Positions 5,071-12,644 of a stretch of DNA of 13,402 bases are shown piece after piece. The stretch spans positions 1 to 13,402 of the forward strand of contig DAOWHU010000049.1 in assembly GCA_030641245.1 (NCBI GenBank). Reading direction: 5' to 3'. The stretch's first letter is position 1, and each line of letters begins with the position of its first letter. This DNA is from a bacterium. GTDB lineage: Bacteria; Patescibacteriota; Minisyncoccia; Moranbacterales; DUUL01. Below the pieces are notes generated by a model, which was not told where the DNA came from, did not search any database, and saw only the letters and a program-made list of their open reading frames with translations. A program made the position numbers and the translations under genes.

Positions 5071-6645
5071 TTAATTGTTCGTTTCTTCTTCTTGATTTGT
5101 TTCTTCTGAATCTTCTTCGTCTTTTAAAGCTTCAACCTCTGTCGTCTCTTCGGCCGACGAAACCTCTACATATTTTCCATATATCCAGCCCAATTGTTTT
5201 TCAGATTCTTCATTATCAGCTTCACCCACTATTTCATCCGTGCTTATTGACTCATCGAGAATTATTTCATACCAACCGTCTGACTCTCTCACATAATCAA
5301 AAACTTCTCCGGGAAAAACTTTGCCGATAATACCCCCTTCTAAAGAGGCTTCTTTTCTAATATTAAGAAACCCGGTTTCCGTAGAAAGAATTTCCAATTC
5401 TTGCAAGGGTTCCTCGACTATTTCTTCTTCATCCTCAATGACTGTTTCAATAATCAAACTTTCCTCCGAAAAAGAAGGCGCTTTAATTTCTTTGGGTTCA
5501 TTTAAACCCCCAATTAAGCTATAAATTGGTAAAATTACTGCTAAGGCTACCGCCACTACCCCAACCCAAACAAATACCAACATTATTGGCTCCAAAAGAA
5601 TAGTCAAATTTTTAGTAGTGGTTTCCGTTTTTTCCTCGTAAGTTTTTCCAATACTTTCCAAGGTTTCCGATAAAAAGCCCGACTGGCCTCCGCTAGTAAT
5701 CATCTGTTGAATCGTATGAGGAATTAATTTATACGATTTTTTATAAGAATCAAAACTGGCCTGAAAAGAATCTCCGTTTTCAATTTTTTCTTTCAAATGA
5801 GAATATAATTTTCTGTATTTTTTAAAGCTGGTAGCCTGAGCCAATGAATTTAAAGCTGGAACCAACGGCATCCCTGCTTTCAGCAAGGTCCCTAGCAAAA
5901 AACCAAACCGGGCTAACTCTGTTTCAATAATCAACCGTTTAACTCCTGGCAATATCAAAAGAATAGCTTGACCAATAAATTTTGTCTTCGAAAAATAAAA
6001 AATGAAATAAAAAATCAAAGCTGATCCGACCAAGAAACTCGGAATAACTATTTTTCCATAATCACCCAAAAATATCCCTAAAACAATTAAGCCCTTGGTT
6101 ATCAAAGGCAGTTCAATGCTTAATCGAGAAAACACCGTGGCTAAGCGAGGCAAAATAAACCAAGCAATCCCCGTCCCAATCACCGCCGAAAGTAGAAACA
6201 CCAAAACTGGATACATCATAGCCGACTGGATTTTGCTTTTGAATATTATATTCTTTTTTTCTTGGATCGCGATAACTTTTAGATTTTCGCTTAAACGCCC
6301 TGTTTCCTCTCCGACTTTTATCAAAGAAATAGTGTGATCAGGAAAAATTCTCGTATTAATCAAAGCCTTTGATATTGATTCTCCGCTTTCAATATCATCG
6401 CTCACAAAATCTATTAATTTTTTTAGACTTTTTGAGCGAACTTCTTTTTTAATAATTTTCAAAGCCGGCAAAACATTTATTCCCGAATTCATAAGCATGC
6501 TCAAATTTTCCACAAAATAATCTTTTTCCTTCCCAATATTCATCGCCAAAATACGAGAAAATTTTCTCTTTTTTGTCTTTTTCTTTTTCAGGTTCTTCTG
6601 AATCTGTCCGCCTTTGGCGGATTTTGTTTTTCGATTTAAAAACAT
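5071..6645 (-). CDS. pilC: PilC/GspF-type pilus platform protein fused to an SH3b-like domain
   Basis: The inner-membrane platform protein cooperates with PilB to insert pilins into the fibre. The first 40 residues are very basic and variable. Two T2SSF domains follow: residues about 42-165 with SGINVLPAL (54-62) and GEETGRLSE (112-120), and about 245-370 with the parallel LKAGMPLVPAL (255-265) and TSGGQSGFLSETL (317-329). Membrane segments fall at about 145-165, 185-218 and 350-378. A typical PilC stops near residue 380-400; this one runs to 524. It continues with an acidic linker (about 384-417), an SH3b-like module (about 418-496, with GFLNIRKEAS, GKVFPGE, DGWYEI and GWIYGKYVEV) and a strongly acidic tail. 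By PilC/GspF topology the extension should lie outside the membrane, where SH3b domains often bind cell wall or protein ligands. It starts one base after the pilB stop and has no Shine-Dalgarno site. Confidence 0.93.
   Translation of the reverse strand: MFLNRKTKSAKGGQIQKNLKKKKTKKRKFSRILAMNIGKEKDYFVENLSMLMNSGINVLPALKIIKKEVRSKSLKKLIDFVSDDIESGESISKALINTRIFPDHTISLIKVGEETGRLSENLKVIAIQEKKNIIFKSKIQSAMMYPVLVFLLSAVIGTGIAWFILPRLATVFSRLSIELPLITKGLIVLGIFLGDYGKIVIPSFLVGSALIFYFIFYFSKTKFIGQAILLILPGVKRLIIETELARFGFLLGTLLKAGMPLVPALNSLAQATSFKKYRKLYSHLKEKIENGDSFQASFDSYKKSYKLIPHTIQQMITSGGQSGFLSETLESIGKTYEEKTETTTKNLTILLEPIMLVFVWVGVVAVALAVILPIYSLIGGLNEPKEIKAPSFSEESLIIETVIEDEEEIVEEPLQELEILSTETGFLNIRKEASLEGGIIGKVFPGEVFDYVRESDGWYEIILDESISTDEIVGEADNEESEKQLGWIYGKYVEVSSAEETTEVEALKDEEDSEETNQEEETNN
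6607..6621. repeat. 15-bp GC-rich palindrome inside the 5' end of pilC
   Basis: TCCGCCTTTGGCGGA forms a 6-bp perfect GC-rich stem with a 3-base loop. It encodes residues 9-13 (SAKGG) in the poorly conserved basic N-terminus of PilC. It stands out in an AT-rich gene and near the start codon would fold in the mRNA. Short palindromes of this kind and the SAKGG peptide recur, from memory, in Parcubacteria proteins; that recollection is not checked here. Confidence 0.6.
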
Positions 6646-6646
6646 T

Positions 6647-8338
6647 TTAAATAATTGTTTGTTTATTTTTGGCTTTCTTGGGCAAAGAAGCCACTCGAGA
6701 TAACTCTTCGAAAGTAGTTATCCCATTTCTGACCTTCTCGATTCCATCCTCAAACAACGTTCGAGAACCCTGTTCTTTGGCTAATTCCCAAATTTTATTT
6801 GAAGAAGGATTGCTTAAAATTAAATCTTGCATTTTGTCGCTAATCTCAATAATTTCAAAGATAGCCGATCTTCCCGAAAAACCGCTCTGATTACAATTTT
6901 CACAACCCTGCCCCCGATATAACGTGACTTCATCTTCTTCTATGTAATCACTGATTCCGGGAACCTTTTCTTCTAATTCATTCTTGGTAACGATATGGCT
7001 AATTCGACATTTTTCACAAATCTTTCTGACCAATCTTTGAGCTACAATCATTTCTAAGGTTGAAGCCAATAAAAATGGTTCTGCTTTCATATCCAAAAGT
7101 CTGGGGATAGCTGTCGCCGCATCATTGGTATGAAAAGTCGAAAGCAACAAATGTCCAGTCAAAGCGGCGTTAATAGCAATTTCAACAGTTTCGTTGTCCC
7201 TTATCTCTCCTACCAATATTACATCGGGGTCCTGCCTTACAATTGAACGAAGCCCTTTGCTAAAAGTCAAATCGGTCTCGGTATTCACTTGGATCTGATT
7301 CAAACCCATCAGCTGATACTCCACCGGGTCTTCAATGGTGGTAATATTTATTTCAGGGCTATTTATTTTTTGAAGTAACGCGTATAAAGTAGTGGTTTTT
7401 CCGCTTCCAGTTGGCCCGGTTACCAATATCATTCCAAAGGGATTTTTCAAGCCTCTGTTGATGGTAGCCTGATCTTTTTCGGAAAGACCTAAGTCTCCCA
7501 AATTAAAACCTTTTACATATTCCGCTAAAACTCTGATAACAATTTTTTCTCCTCTCAAGGTTGGTACAATTGAAACTCGCAAATCAATATCTTTGTTGTT
7601 TTTAATCATTCGAATCGATCCATCCTGGGAAGAAAAATGACTATCGATCCTAAGCTTGGCTTGAACCTTAATTCTATTTAGAATGTTTTCATAATATTTT
7701 TTTGGAATACTACCCGCTTCTCTTAAAAGACCGTCTACTCTAAATCGTACCTTTACTTTTTCTTTTTGAGGTTCGAAGTGAATATCCGAGGCCCGAAAGG
7801 CCAATGAATCATCAATTATTTCATCAATTATTTCTGGCGCTATTTTTTCTCCAGTTTCAATTATTTTAGAAAAGCGCGTTTCTAGCGGTTTCCTACATTT
7901 AGCTAAAACTTTATCGATATCCTCACTTAACGAATACGCAATTTGAACATTTTTATTTTTTAATCCTTGCGACATCACCTCTTTTAAGCCCTCTTTTTCA
8001 GGCTTGTCGGTAGCAATAATAATTTTATCTGCTTCATACACGAACAAAACGGCTCGATATTCTTTCACTAATTCAATGGGAATTCTAAAAACCTGCTCCA
8101 TCGAAGGAAAATTGGAATTCAAATCAGCATAAGGAATTTTATAATACTCGGCCATAGCCTGACCAAAAATATCCTTAGTTATAATTTCATTGGAAAAAAG
8201 ATAATCCAAAATCGAAAAATCATTCCTTTGAGAATATTTTTCAGCTGAATCAAGATCTTTTTGAGTAACATAATTCCCTCCCAATAAAACCTTTTTAATC
8301 AACTCTTCTCCAAAAATTTTTTTGTTTTTATTTTTCAT
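6647..8338 (-). CDS. pilB: PilB/GspE-type pilus assembly ATPase
   Basis: This cytoplasmic hexameric ATPase powers pilus extension. The N-terminal part (about 10-150) matches the GspE/MshEN-type domain found in extension motors. The N2 region begins with EIIDDSLAFRASDIHFEP (173-190). Catalytic motifs are complete: Walker A GPTGSGKT (308-315), Asp box TTIEDPVEYQ (333-342), Walker B PDVILVGEIRD with Glu378, and His box TGHLLLSTFHTND (394-406). Four cysteines, CEKC (441-444) and CENC (479-482), form the zinc site that marks PilB/GspE extension ATPases and is absent from PilT retraction ATPases. The 563 residues match the family length. It follows the receiver gene by 15 bp and its stop is one base from pilC. 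No pilT is visible in this window, so retraction, if any, depends on a gene elsewhere. Confidence 0.96.
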   Translation of the reverse strand: MKNKNKKIFGEELIKKVLLGGNYVTQKDLDSAEKYSQRNDFSILDYLFSNEIITKDIFGQAMAEYYKIPYADLNSNFPSMEQVFRIPIELVKEYRAVLFVYEADKIIIATDKPEKEGLKEVMSQGLKNKNVQIAYSLSEDIDKVLAKCRKPLETRFSKIIETGEKIAPEIIDEIIDDSLAFRASDIHFEPQKEKVKVRFRVDGLLREAGSIPKKYYENILNRIKVQAKLRIDSHFSSQDGSIRMIKNNKDIDLRVSIVPTLRGEKIVIRVLAEYVKGFNLGDLGLSEKDQATINRGLKNPFGMILVTGPTGSGKTTTLYALLQKINSPEINITTIEDPVEYQLMGLNQIQVNTETDLTFSKGLRSIVRQDPDVILVGEIRDNETVEIAINAALTGHLLLSTFHTNDAATAIPRLLDMKAEPFLLASTLEMIVAQRLVRKICEKCRISHIVTKNELEEKVPGISDYIEEDEVTLYRGQGCENCNQSGFSGRSAIFEIIEISDKMQDLILSNPSSNKIWELAKEQGSRTLFEDGIEKVRNGITTFEELSRVASLPKKAKNKQTII

Positions 8339-8353
8339 TTTTTATAAAAAAAT

Positions 8354-8731
8354 CTATTGCCTTATGTTTCTTTCTACATATTCAACGATACTCGACAACG
8401 AAGTATCTGACTTAATAAAATAATCTTTAGCTCCCAATTCTCTGGCCCTCTTAAGATCATTTCCCTGGCTAAGATTGGATAGGACTACTACTGGAACCTT
8501 ATTCCCCATTTTTCTGAGAGCTTCCAAAGTAGAAAAGCCATCCATGACCGGCATTATCAAATCAATTAAAAGCAAATCGTAACCACCTTCTTTTATCCTC
8601 TCCAGAGCCTCTTGTCCATTATTAACCACCACCGCTTCATAGCCGATATGTTCTAATTTCAAACCCAAGGCTTTGCCAATAGCTTTTTCGTCTTCAGCAA
8701 TTAATATTTTACCTTTTTTGCTATCTGACAT
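8354..8731 (-). CDS. Single-domain CheY-like response regulator
   Basis: The 125-residue protein is a receiver domain with no effector. The active site is complete: acidic pocket Glu13/Asp14 (IAEDE), phosphoacceptor Asp57 (LLIDLIMPVMDG), switch Ser85 (VVVLSN) and Lys108 (DYFIK). Such stand-alone receivers act through protein contact, as CheY, PilG or PilH do in pilus or flagellar control, or as phosphorelay steps. It is the first gene of the pilus operon, 15 bp before pilB, which suggests control of the pilus motor. No histidine kinase is in view; a kinase elsewhere, or the cut receptor at the left edge, could supply the phosphate. The stop codon is TAG. Family assignment is secure; its target is inferred from position. 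Confidence 0.93.
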   Translation of the reverse strand: MSDSKKGKILIAEDEKAIGKALGLKLEHIGYEAVVVNNGQEALERIKEGGYDLLLIDLIMPVMDGFSTLEALRKMGNKVPVVVLSNLSQGNDLKRARELGAKDYFIKSDTSLSSIVEYVERNIRQ

Positions 8732-8790
8732 TATTTATTTGAATTAATATTTATGAAATTGTTTTTATTTTTGACCTTCAATTTGTTGTA

Positions 8791-8819
8791 ATTTTAACAT
8801 TTTATCTCAATTAAAACAA
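8791..8819 (-). promoter_or_regulatory. Candidate sigma70-type promoter of the pilus operon
   Basis: On the minus strand TTGTTT (8819-8814) and TAAAAT (8796-8791) are separated by 17 bases. The -10 has five of six consensus bases; the -35 keeps only the TTG core. The site lies downstream of the exporter terminator and about 60 bases before the receiver ATG at 8731, which suits an independent start for the pilus operon. The background is AT-rich, so confidence is limited. Confidence 0.42.
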
Positions 8820-8851
8820 CTAAAGAAAATACTTAATATTATTCGAAAGAA

Positions 8852-8874
8852 AACCGTTAGCTACTCTAACGGTT
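8852..8874 (-). terminator. Hairpin terminator after the exporter operon
   Basis: AACCGTTAG and CTAACGGTT form a perfect 9-bp stem with a 5-base loop. On the minus strand it is followed by TTCTTTC, a short U-rich run. It lies 26 bp after the ATPase stop codon and before the candidate pilus promoter. This placement separates the exporter operon from the pilus operon. Confidence 0.7.
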
Positions 8875-8900
8875 CTTGCTTCTTCGACTAACTAATAAGA

Positions 8901-9560
8901 CTACAATATCAACCCATCTTTCAAATTAATTTTTCGAGAGGCGAAACTAGCTGTAAAATCATCATGAGTAACTAAAATAATGGTCTTACCCTCACCGCTC
9001 AACTGCTTAAATATTTCCATTACTTCTTTTCCAGATTTACTGTCTAGATTTCCGGTCGGCTCATCAGCTAAAATTATCTCGGGATTATTTATTAAAGCAC
9101 GCGCAATTGCCACTCGTTGTTTTTGCCCTCCCGAAAGCTCATTAGGAAAATGACTCAACCTTTTCCCCAGCCCAATTTTATCTAATATTTTTTTGGCTTT
9201 TCTAATATTTTCACGACCAGCGTAAAAACTCGGTAACGCCACATTTTCCAAAACAGTCAGATCTGAAATTAAATTGAAGCTCTGAAAAACAAAACCGATA
9301 TATTTATTCCTTATTCCTGCCAATTCATCTTCGTCAATTTTGGCAACATTATTATTATCGAGAAAATAATCACCTTGTTCTGGAACATCCAAGCATCCCA
9401 AAACATTCATTAAGGTCGTTTTTCCAGAACCAGATGGCCCCATTAATACTACAAATTCCCCCTTTTTTATCTCAACGTCTACTCCTTTAATAACTGGCAC
9501 AAAGCCCTTCCCTAGTTGATAACCCTTATGAACTTTTTTAAGAGAAATAATATTTTTCAT
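8901..9560 (-). CDS. ABC transporter ATPase, MacB/LolD type
   Basis: This 219-residue nucleotide-binding subunit pairs with the permease encoded three genes upstream. Motifs are complete: Walker A GPSGSGKT (41-48), Q-loop Gln93 (FVFQSFNL), signature LSGGQKQR (142-149), Walker B IILADEP with Glu167, D-loop NLDS (171-174) and H-loop His199. The LxDLTVLENVALP stretch and the compact size are typical of the MacB/LolD/FtsE-like group (YknY in Bacillus), which power mechanotransmission rather than classical membrane import. It is the last gene of the exporter operon, two bases after the adaptor stop, and is followed by the hairpin terminator. The stop codon is TAG. No Shine-Dalgarno site precedes the ATG. 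Confidence 0.95.
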   Translation of the reverse strand: MKNIISLKKVHKGYQLGKGFVPVIKGVDVEIKKGEFVVLMGPSGSGKTTLMNVLGCLDVPEQGDYFLDNNNVAKIDEDELAGIRNKYIGFVFQSFNLISDLTVLENVALPSFYAGRENIRKAKKILDKIGLGKRLSHFPNELSGGQKQRVAIARALINNPEIILADEPTGNLDSKSGKEVMEIFKQLSGEGKTIILVTHDDFTASFASRKINLKDGLIL

Positions 9561-9562
9561 AA

Positions 9563-10759
9563 TTATTTTACAATTACCACTGTTTCTCCGACTTCTAACC
9601 CAAATTTCACTTCCACTTTTTTGCCATTAGTAAAACCAGTTTTTATTTCTCGTTCTTCAAAATTTTCCCCGTTTTTGATAATTACCGTTTGCCGACCTTC
9701 TACGTTTTTAACGGCTGAATTAGAAACCGTTAACACTCCTCGAACTTCGCTAGAGACCAAATCAGCTGACCCAGCCATATCACTTAAAAATTGCAAATCC
9801 GTATCAACAATTGAAATTATTACCTTGTAATTAGCTAAATCATTGGCGTCGACCTCTGCTACAGGAGAAACAAATACCACTTTTCCTTCAAATTTTTCAT
9901 CAGGATAGGCCTCCAGTTCAATATAAGCTTTCATATCCGACTCTATTTTCAAAGCCTCGATATCTTCAACGTAAGTCTCAAACCAAAAACTTTTAGGATC
10001 AACTAACACCATAAACGGCTCCGATGTTGTAGTCTTATCCCCACCGACTACACTTCCAATTGTTCCATTTATTTGGGCGACAACCACTCCGTCTACCGGC
10101 GAATCAATTTCATAATCGCTATAAACCTCCTGAGAAGCCGTATAAGCCAGTTGACTTTTGGTAAGTTGATATTGAGCATCCTGATAGCTTTCTTCCACTT
10201 GCTCCATCTGTTTTTTAGTGTTTTTCACCTCAGCTTCGGCTGAATCCTTTTTGATTTTTTGAGCTAAAGCTTGAGTAGAATCTTCTCCGTAAAGTTCCAC
10301 ATATTTATCATACAAATCATCCTCATTATCTTCTTTTTCCTGAGCTGCTTCATAGGCTTTTTTCTTAATTTCATAATCTACCCCTTCTCTGGAAAGTCGC
10401 TCGGCGTCCAACGCGCTTGAATTAAGATCCGATTTTGATTGAGCCACCTTATTGTCTTCAGTGCTCGAATCAGACCTAGCTAAAACTTGACCTTTTTGAA
10501 CAACGTCCCCTAGAGAAACCTCGATACTCTCCACTGTCCCAGAATTAAGAAATTCTAAGTTCCAAGTGTCGAAAATAATCTTTCCATCAACCGCAATAGC
10601 TGATTGAATAACTCCTTTGACCACTTTTTCGGTTTCGTATTTCAATTCCTCTCCATCATTTTTAGCAAAAAAACTGAAATATCCTCCGCCCAACAAAAAA
10701 ATAGCCAAAACTGTAACGAAAATTTTCTTTTTATTGTTTGTAATTTTTTCTTTTATCAT
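9563..10759 (-). CDS. HlyD/MacA-type periplasmic adaptor (membrane fusion) protein
   Basis: The 398-residue protein has one N-terminal membrane anchor (about 13-31) and an extracytoplasmic body. A lipoyl-type half (TVESIEVSLGDVVQKGQVLAR, about 74-94) is followed by a long charged alpha-helical hairpin (about 100-212) and the second lipoyl half (SPVDGVVVAQINGTIGSVVGG, about 219-239). Beta-barrel and membrane-proximal segments complete it, ending in GLEVGETVVIV. This is the MacA/YknX/HlyD layout; adaptors of this kind bridge a MacB-type permease to an outer membrane channel or, in single-membrane cells, to the wall side. The helical hairpin is fairly long and rich in Glu, Asp and Lys. The gene starts 8 bp after the lipoprotein gene and ends 2 bp before the ATPase gene. 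No TolC-like gene is in the window. Confidence 0.92.
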   Translation of the reverse strand: MIKEKITNNKKKIFVTVLAIFLLGGGYFSFFAKNDGEELKYETEKVVKGVIQSAIAVDGKIIFDTWNLEFLNSGTVESIEVSLGDVVQKGQVLARSDSSTEDNKVAQSKSDLNSSALDAERLSREGVDYEIKKKAYEAAQEKEDNEDDLYDKYVELYGEDSTQALAQKIKKDSAEAEVKNTKKQMEQVEESYQDAQYQLTKSQLAYTASQEVYSDYEIDSPVDGVVVAQINGTIGSVVGGDKTTTSEPFMVLVDPKSFWFETYVEDIEALKIESDMKAYIELEAYPDEKFEGKVVFVSPVAEVDANDLANYKVIISIVDTDLQFLSDMAGSADLVSSEVRGVLTVSNSAVKNVEGRQTVIIKNGENFEEREIKTGFTNGKKVEVKFGLEVGETVVIVK

Positions 10760-10767
10760 AATGATTG

Positions 10768-11256
10768 TTATAATCCTTTTATTTTGATAACTTCGATATT
10801 ATCCCCATTTCTCCAAATTGAAATATAGGCCCCTTTTTTCAGTTCATTAAATTCGGCTTTCTGAAGACCTCCACCACCATCGCCCAGCCCTTTCAAAACA
10901 AGCGTTCCCACCGGAATCACCAATGTTAAATCCTCGGTTTCAACCGCTTCCTTTTCTTCTGTTCTGAGCGCTTGCCGTTCCTCCTGGGTCATAGATTGTC
11001 TTTCGGCTGACTTTTCGACCTGCTCTTCTTCCGACAAAATTTCTCTCCCTACTTCATTCTTTATAATCAGTTTATTCCCATCCATCAACGAAACTATCCC
11101 GTTAATTTCAGCTGGTCGACTAGGCGTTGCTAATCCTTCTTTTTCATCTGTTAAAGAGGTTAGTTGCTTCAATTCATCCTCTGGTTGAGTATTTCCACAC
11201 CCCGAAACCAGAAAAGTTATCCCTAAAAAAAGTGGTATTATTAATATTTTTTTCAT
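10768..11256 (-). CDS. Small lipoprotein inside the exporter operon (DUF5666-like fold suspected)
   Basis: The 162-residue protein has a lipoprotein signal peptide ending in a good lipobox, VSGC with Cys20, so it should be anchored on the outer face of the membrane. Downstream are two strand-rich blocks, EINGIVSLMDGNKLIIKN (50-67) and LTLVIPVGTLVLKG (110-123) with ELKKGAYISIWRNGDNIEVIKI (138-159), separated by a Glu/Gln/Arg-rich segment (about 74-108) likely to be helical or disordered. The G-x-V...DG-x-x-L pattern recalls DUF5666/OB-like beta-barrel lipoproteins, but I do not recognise a named family. A Gly-rich loop (GDGGGG, 125-130) is present. It sits between permease and adaptor genes (gaps 24 and 8 bp), so it is probably an accessory subunit of the exporter. 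AAAGGA ends just before the ATG, too close for a standard ribosome site. Confidence 0.75.
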   Translation of the reverse strand: MKKILIIPLFLGITFLVSGCGNTQPEDELKQLTSLTDEKEGLATPSRPAEINGIVSLMDGNKLIIKNEVGREILSEEEQVEKSAERQSMTQEERQALRTEEKEAVETEDLTLVIPVGTLVLKGLGDGGGGLQKAEFNELKKGAYISIWRNGDNIEVIKIKGL

Positions 11257-11280
11257 TTCCTTTATTAACTATTAAATTTG

Positions 11281-12492
11281 TTATTCATATCTTAGCGTAT
11301 CTACCGGTTTTAATCGAGAGGCCTGAGCGGCTGGATAATATCCAAAAAACACTCCAATGCTCACAGTAAACAATATCGAAAGCCCATAACTCCACCAAAC
11401 GAAAACAATGTCTAAACCATAAGACTTTAAAATATAGAAAATTACGGTGGCCATAACCAAACCTATTGCCGCTCCGAAAACACTTAAAATAATCGACTCC
11501 AGCAAAAACTGTAACATGATGTAAACTTTTTTAGCTCCAATAGCTTTTCTGATTCCGATCTCTTTGGTCCGTTCTTTAACAATAATATGCATCACATTCA
11601 TAATTCCGATTCCCCCTACTAAAAGCACAATAAACCCCACACTCCCCAACAATAATGACATCGTTCGAGCGCTATCTTTAGCAGCCTGCACATTAGCTCC
11701 CATATCACGCAGTCGAAAATCATCCACTGACCCAGCTCGCAAACCGTGAGCTTCTCGCAAAATGTTCCCAGCCTCTTCCATGGCAAGACCAATTACCTCA
11801 ACATTGGCAGCTTGAATATTTATATTAAATTTTCCACTTTTTCCAAGTACATATCGATAAGATGACGAGTACGGCAAAAGAATGCTATCATCAACCGAGG
11901 TCGGACCAATCGACCCTCCCTTATATTCCGCTATACCCACTATTTCGAACTGTTTTTTTCCAATCATAATCGTATCACCAACTACATCAGCCTCTTTCGT
12001 TCCATACAATTCCTCCGCTACAGTCGCTCCCAACACCGCTACTTTAAGATGATCATCCTCCTCTTCTTGATTAAAAAAACGCCCTTTGTTCATTTCTAAA
12101 CTGACAATTTCAACTAATTCCGGAAAACTTCCCAAAATTCCAGCTTGGTAAGAATTTCCGCCTCCGCTCACCTGAATTTTTCCAGTAAGTTGAGGAACTG
12201 CTTGAGAGATATACTCACTTTTTTTTAATTCACCAACGTCATCAGCATCCAATTTCGATTTTTTGCCATCCACCGAAGGCGCATTCACTAAAATAGTAGT
12301 CACGCTCATATTGGAATATTGCTCTTCAATTTTTGCACTGGCTCCGCTACCCATTTCAATCACCAAAACAATAGTCGCCGCTCCAATAATAACTCCCAGT
12401 GAAGTCAGCAACGAACGAGCTTTATTTTTAGTCAAACTCCTCCAGGCTAACTTTAAAGTACCCAACGGAATATACATTAAATTATTTTTCAT
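11281..12492 (-). CDS. MacB/FtsX-type ABC transporter permease
   Basis: The 403-residue protein has the four-segment MacB layout. Membrane segment 1 (about 29-47) follows the LAWRSLTKNKARSLLTSLGVIIG signature region, and a large extracytoplasmic domain of MacB_PCD type spans about 48-275. Segments 2 (278-302), 3 (328-356) and 4 (363-386) make up the FtsX domain. The conserved loop after segment 2, VKERTKEIGIRKAIGAKK (305-322), and the C-terminal YYPAAQASRLKPVDTLRYE are hallmarks. Unlike enterobacterial MacB, the ATPase is not fused but encoded separately in the operon, as in Bacillus YknZ. MacB/YknXYZ-type complexes export or resist peptides, toxins or macrolides; the substrate here is unknown. 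It is the first gene of the exporter operon, 152 bp after the ApbE-like gene, with a possible promoter in that gap. Confidence 0.94.
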   Translation of the reverse strand: MKNNLMYIPLGTLKLAWRSLTKNKARSLLTSLGVIIGAATIVLVIEMGSGASAKIEEQYSNMSVTTILVNAPSVDGKKSKLDADDVGELKKSEYISQAVPQLTGKIQVSGGGNSYQAGILGSFPELVEIVSLEMNKGRFFNQEEEDDHLKVAVLGATVAEELYGTKEADVVGDTIMIGKKQFEIVGIAEYKGGSIGPTSVDDSILLPYSSSYRYVLGKSGKFNINIQAANVEVIGLAMEEAGNILREAHGLRAGSVDDFRLRDMGANVQAAKDSARTMSLLLGSVGFIVLLVGGIGIMNVMHIIVKERTKEIGIRKAIGAKKVYIMLQFLLESIILSVFGAAIGLVMATVIFYILKSYGLDIVFVWWSYGLSILFTVSIGVFFGYYPAAQASRLKPVDTLRYE

Positions 12493-12577
12493 TACATTTT
12501 TTCACTCATAATTACCTACTGGGCCTCTAACTTTTTTACTTTCTAGTCTTTGTAAAATTTCACTGCTGTCTCTTTTT

Positions 12578-12583
12578 AGTATA
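12578..12583 (-). promoter_or_regulatory. Possible -10 element for the exporter operon
   Basis: TATACT on the minus strand (12583-12578) is one base from TATAAT and lies about 85 bases before the permease ATG at 12492. The hexamer 17 bases upstream, AAAACT, is a poor -35. The 152-bp gap is the largest between genes other than the pilus operon leader, which is where a promoter is expected. Confidence 0.28.
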
Positions 12584-12644
12584 ACGTATCTCATTGAAAA
12601 AGTTTTCGCTTTTATAAAAATCTGATTTGTTTGAATTTTTTATT

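Noticed and set aside
5097..5524. Plus-strand frames opposite the PilC C-terminal extension
   Set aside because: They are complements of the acidic linker and SH3b-like region, which has coherent domain structure on the minus strand.
6647..8338. PilT retraction ATPase as an alternative identity for the ATPase gene
   Set aside because: The N-terminal GspE-type domain, the four-cysteine zinc site and the length of 563 residues fit PilB/GspE, not the shorter PilT.
12600..12640. Possible terminator after the ApbE-like gene (AAAAG...CTTTT)
   Set aside because: The stem has only five mostly A-T pairs and a 6-base loop; too weak to call in this composition.
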